This document shows, piece after piece, positions 60,554 to 64,000 of a stretch of DNA of 64,000 nt. Positions within the stretch are counted from its first letter, which is position 1. Every line of letters begins with the position of its first letter. This DNA comes from Paulinella micropora (Eukaryota; Cercozoa; Imbricatea; Euglyphida; Paulinellidae): assembly GCA_019918135.1 (NCBI GenBank), contig WBZZ01006647.1, positions 31,001 to 95,000 on the forward strand, in the 5' to 3' direction. The notes beneath the pieces are model-generated. The model saw only the letters and a program-made list of their open reading frames with translations. It was not told the origin of the DNA and made no database searches. A program made the position numbers and the translations under genes.

Positions 60554-63005
60554 TCATCTTGGCACAATTGCGTTCGGACGATCAGATTCCCCAAGGTACC
60601 GGGAGACTTGCTCCACCCATCGCCGGAAAACATACTCGTCACCCTGGCGGAAAAGCAAACATAGAGTCGAATACATGCATGGGAAATTGTAACTGAACAT
60701 ATTATGACAGAGAAAATTACGATAGGAATCATTCGATGCGATTTACCCTCGATTTCTGGTACTCGATGATGTAGCGAATGTGTGGTGAGTCATCGCTTTC
60801 GAAACTAAAAATCCAGATGCTTGCATGTAGGGAAGATTCCTCCACCGATCCAACCACAGTTACCTGCATATTTACAACATGGACATAAAAATCTTTAGGA
60901 TTGCACTATACCGTGGTCTTGAGCGCAGGGTCTGGAGAAGACAAAACTGTGGAGGCTAGTGAGGGCTGACGAATCTCACAATTGAAGCCCATGCGAGGTA
61001 AGCAGTCTTCAAGTCGGCTCACAATTTGGAACAGATCCAGGGAGCATAAATATTGAGACATAGTGGCATTCTCCTCCAAACAGATTTTTTCCTCCAAACA
61101 TTCTTTGGCGTGGAATGCCTGGGGCTCGTTAGGAGAATTCGGAGCCGCAGAGGATTGAGAAGGCAGGGAGCAAGTTGGGAGTGAGTTAAGGTTTGACACA
61201 CCGTCAGACTGGGATGAAATCTCGCTGATCGGATTGACACCACATTCCAAAGGGAAAGACTGATGATCGTTGGCATCAAATGATATTGAATGCCCTAAAG
61301 AATAGCATGAAGAAGCTGCATGAGCCGAACTATAATATATGTGAGACCTTGTTGACCCTGGTCAACTTGCCAGGCGTTGCCGACAGCGGCTTCAGAAAGG
61401 TCATCCTCGTCCTCATCTTCGTCATCTTCATCTTCTTCGTCTTCTTCATCTTCCTCAGAACTGAGCTCCAGCGCTCGTTGATCACTGTCTGCGCGCATTT
61501 GTCTCAATATATCCAACATCTGCGCAAGATATGAATGGTTCAGTCTTGCATCTGACGAAAATTGTGTACCCAAGCCTTGCCCAACACTGACCAAAGCCTC
61601 CGTGATTTCTAGAAAAGTCGTTCTCAGTGCACACAAATAAGTTAGATTATGTATTACCTGCGTCATCACCTCTTGTACCGTTTCTCTCCTATATGCAGCA
61701 ACGCCTTGAATGCAGGGAGGCGCAAGGAAAACTTACGATGGCAAAGCCTGATTGAACCATCTTGACTGCTTGATTTGCTTGAGGGTGAAGCGCCGAGAAG
61801 GATCCAGGGTAAACATGCCCTCGAGAAGGTTTTTCGCAGCAGGAGAAATATCCCCGAAGCCTTTGCCTTGCAGAATCTCAATGAAGTGATTGTCCTTCTT
61901 GAGCCCTGGCCCATAATTTCTCATCAAAGGGCGAAGGAAAGGAGGCCTCCCAACCAACATAACGAACAAGATAACCCCACAACTCCATATGTCTGCTGGT
62001 CCACCATCATAGCCTAACCCCTCAAACAACTGGCGGGCGTAGTACACTTCTGGAGCGCTGTAGGGTTGTGAACCCACTCCGCTGTGTAATCTTTGCGAGC
62101 CGTGCTCGGAGAGCAAAGCAGCAAGACCGAAATCTACCATCTTGAGGTTGAAATGTTGATCAAGCACTAGATTTTCAGGCTTCAAATCGCGATGGTAAAT
62201 GCCTTTCGAGTGGATGTACTCCAGACCACAAATTCTGCGCAAACATATTCAAGTCCACGTCAAATCACTACAAGCTGAAAATTTACAGTTGCTTGAAGTA
62301 GAAACGTGCAATATCTTCAGTAAACTTGCCACAATACATAAGAAGCCCGAAGAGCTCGCCTACACAAGAGAGAATGATAAGAATTTAATGGACAGTTTGA
62401 GGAAGCTACCTCCAGGTGCACACTCTTCGATTATTACGAGAACGTTTCTAACTTCTTCTTGAGTATGCTCAAGCCCACTATGACTACAATTTCTACATTT
62501 ATCGCCTTCGTTCCGCGTCGGAGAATATTGGGAACATGCACAGTGGTGACACCATGTACCTGCACAACTTCATTCTCAATGAATACCAAGGATTCCTAGA
62601 TTGACCCTTGTATGGAACATCAGACTTTACACTTCGAATCGAAATCTAGAAAAATGTCAATGAAATCGTGCAAATCGAAGGATGAAAAAAATTATTTTCA
62701 AATCACCACGTTCGGATGCCGCAGGCGCTTCAAAATTTTGATCTGGCCAAAAGACAGATATAAAGAAACAACAAACGATGATATGTACCTCCTTCTGAAT
62801 GACAGCCGCAGACTGGCTGTCTTGTAGACGTGCCGAATCGACAATCTTGAGCGCGCAGTGCTCCCCTAAGGAGTTCCGCCCATATCGCACCTCCCCGTAT
62901 GTACCTATTCCTGTCAGACAGAAGCACACAATGAGATGACCAAGCTTCAAGTTGAGTCAGACCTATTGAGCCTCCAACTTTGAATTGTTCTCCCAACGTG
63001 TCCAT
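60554..63005 (-). CDS. SNF1/AMPK-related Ser/Thr protein kinase, multi-exon
   Basis: ATG 63005, TGA 60554. Exons: 63005-62963, 62910-62789, 62742-62707, one or two unresolved, an exon ending 62410, 62359-62287, 62234-61737, 61688-61348, 61294-60912, 60863-60747, 60643-60554. Kinase motifs in order: GSIGIGTYGEVRYG (Gly loop), CALKIVD (Lys), IQKE (Glu), ILKRLRHPNV, IIEECAPGGELF (hinge), YHRDLKPENLVLD, VDFGLA, SAPEV, ADIWSCGV. An acidic stretch and a C-terminal KA1-like part follow (TTVTVVGSVEESSLHASIWI, RRWVEQVSRYL). Function: phosphorylation in energy or stress signalling, by family analogy. The insertion between VEVYYA and ADIWSC is longer than usual. Confidence 0.9.
60644..60746 (-). other. 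Last intron of the kinase gene (103 nt)
   Basis: gtaaatcgc ... ttccgccag. It is the longest intron of the gene; the others measured are 46-53 nt (62911-62962, 62743-62788, 62360-62409, 62235-62286, 61689-61736, 61295-61347, 60864-60911). All have GT-AG ends and restore the frame. Confidence 0.8.
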
Positions 63006-63240
63006 TCTGACAGCTACAGACAATACATCCAACAAGGACGGAAATGAAAAGGAAATAGAAAAAGTGGTTGTACAAGGAAACGCTGAGCCATCCAATGTAG
63101 CCTGATAGAGAGAAATAAAGGGAAGGAAGACGAGCTGAATGATCTGTAATATAATATGTACGTAAGTGTCAAAGCCCCGCCTGAGAACGGATCTCATTGG
63201 TCGGGCAACATCAGCAACAACAGTAAAAAAACAAACCAAC
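63006..63240. other. Upstream region of the kinase gene
   Basis: No gene recognised. Probable 5' UTR and promoter of the kinase; no clear TATA box. Confidence 0.4.
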
Positions 63241-63849
63241 AGTCACAGACACACACACACACAGAATGGGGTGGGCGGGGGGGGGGGGGGGGGGGGCAGA
63301 GCCAAGACAAAGTTGCCACACGCTAGCAGCTATTCAAAGTTCTTTGTCCCTTCTTTTGTTTCGTATACTTTTACATTATCAAGTGATAAATTTTCAGCAC
63401 ATTTTTTGCTGTTTTAAAATCAAAAGAAGGAGGTGGATGGAAGAGGGAGGAGGCGGAGGAGGAGGAGGTGGAGAAGAAGAAGAAGAAGAAGAAGAAGAAG
63501 AAGAAGAAGAGGAGGAGGAGGAGGAGGAGAGGAGGAGGAAGGAGAAGGAGGAGGAGGAGGAGGAGAAGAAGAAGAAGAAGAAGAAGAAGAAGAAGAAGAC
63601 CCCCCTCCTCCTCCTCCTTCTCTTCTTTCCTTCTTCCTTCTTCCTTGTTCCTTCGTTCCTCCATTCCTCCATTCCTTCATTCCTTCATTTCTTGTCTTTC
63701 CTTGTCTTTTCCTTTCTCTTTCCCTTTCTCTTTTCCTTTCTCTTTCCCATTCTCTTTTCCTTTCCTTTTCCTTTCCTTTTCCTATCCTTTTCCTTTCCTT
63801 TTCCTTTCCTTTCCCTTCTTTTCTTTTTCTGCTTTTTTTTCTTTCTTTG

Positions 63850-63892
<43 letters not shown>

Positions 63893-64000
63893 TTGTTGTT
63901 GCTTTTCTTAGCTTTTCTCTGCTTTTCTTTCCTTTGCTTTTCCTCTGCTTTTCCTTTGCTCTTCCTTTTTGCTCTCCTTGTTACTCTTCCTTGTTGCTCT
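63241..64000 (+). repeat. Microsatellite cluster (AC, G run, GAA/GGA, TTCC, T run)
   Basis: AC repeats at 63250, about 21 G at 63277-63297, GAA/GGA repeats 63430-63600, a switch to CTC/TTCC repeats 63601-63840, 46 T at 63849-63894, and TTTTCCTTTGC-type repeats to the end. Long Glu, Ser and Phe frames here are repeat shadows. Confidence 0.9.

Noticed and set aside
63394-63911. Poly-Ser, poly-Leu and poly-Lys/Arg ORFs near the end
   Set aside because: Frames over GAA, GGA and T runs only.
1-64000. Bacterial operons or ribosome binding sites
   Set aside because: No Shine-Dalgarno pattern at starts; introns, copia elements and TATA/AATAAA-type signals point to nuclear DNA.

Overview
This 64 kb window looks like nuclear DNA of a unicellular eukaryote (an alga or protist; I cannot place it further). 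The evidence is a protein kinase gene with about ten exons and GT-AG introns of mostly 46-53 nt (60554-63005, minus), two degenerate Ty1/copia elements, long polypyrimidine and G-run microsatellites, and an intron-bearing DNA transposon-like element. Nothing suggests a bacterial replicon: there are no operons, no rRNA or tRNA genes and no CRISPR array.

Layout. 1-7457: degenerate Ty1/copia element (Gag with CCHC knuckle, protease, integrase, reverse transcriptase, RNase H; several frameshifts and stops). 7458-14892: GC-rich block with a broken LRR gene, its intact paralogue, a BspA/DUF285-like surface protein with PKD-like repeats, a small secreted Cys-rich protein and a truncated Cys/His zinc-binding protein. 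AT-rich LTR-like sequence lies on both sides, and its right part (14893-16159) ends with the same 210 bp as the start of the window. 16160-19082: KE-rich tandem repeat, a 340-350 bp tandem repeat and TTTC microsatellites. 19083-38150: second GC-rich block with tightly packed genes on both strands, overlapping stop codons and spacers of pure G or C runs. It carries two nuclease genes (a Vsr/EDxHD-like endonuclease behind a zinc-binding segment, and a PD-(D/E)XK nuclease), several multi-pass membrane proteins, a mucin-like glycoprotein with 45-nt repeats, a coiled-coil protein and large orphan proteins. 38150-41426: a transposon-like element (here called T) with a SET-like gene and the start of a transposase-like gene.

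The region 29932-41426 is tandemly duplicated as 41427-55218. In the second copy the interval corresponding to 36935-39746 is cut into two pieces, each inverted in place, and a unique 2.3 kb GC-rich segment (48865-51173) with a two-MYND-finger gene lies between them. The second copy then runs on into the rest of the T transposase gene (to 56757). 56758-57350 is a G-rich minisatellite, 57430-59215 a second copia relic, 59216-60470 AT-rich DNA with a cluster of palindromic motifs, then the host kinase and terminal microsatellites.

Interpretation. The two GC-rich blocks share style (compact genes on both strands, homopolymer-G spacers, convergent genes with overlapping stops) and a CxxC...LCAxH motif. 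I infer that they are pieces of one foreign, probably viral, large DNA genome that has been captured, duplicated and is decaying by small indels. I see no capsid, polymerase or terminase gene in this window, so the viral origin is a hypothesis. Because the duplicated copies carry different lesions, comparing them shows which reading frames were originally intact.
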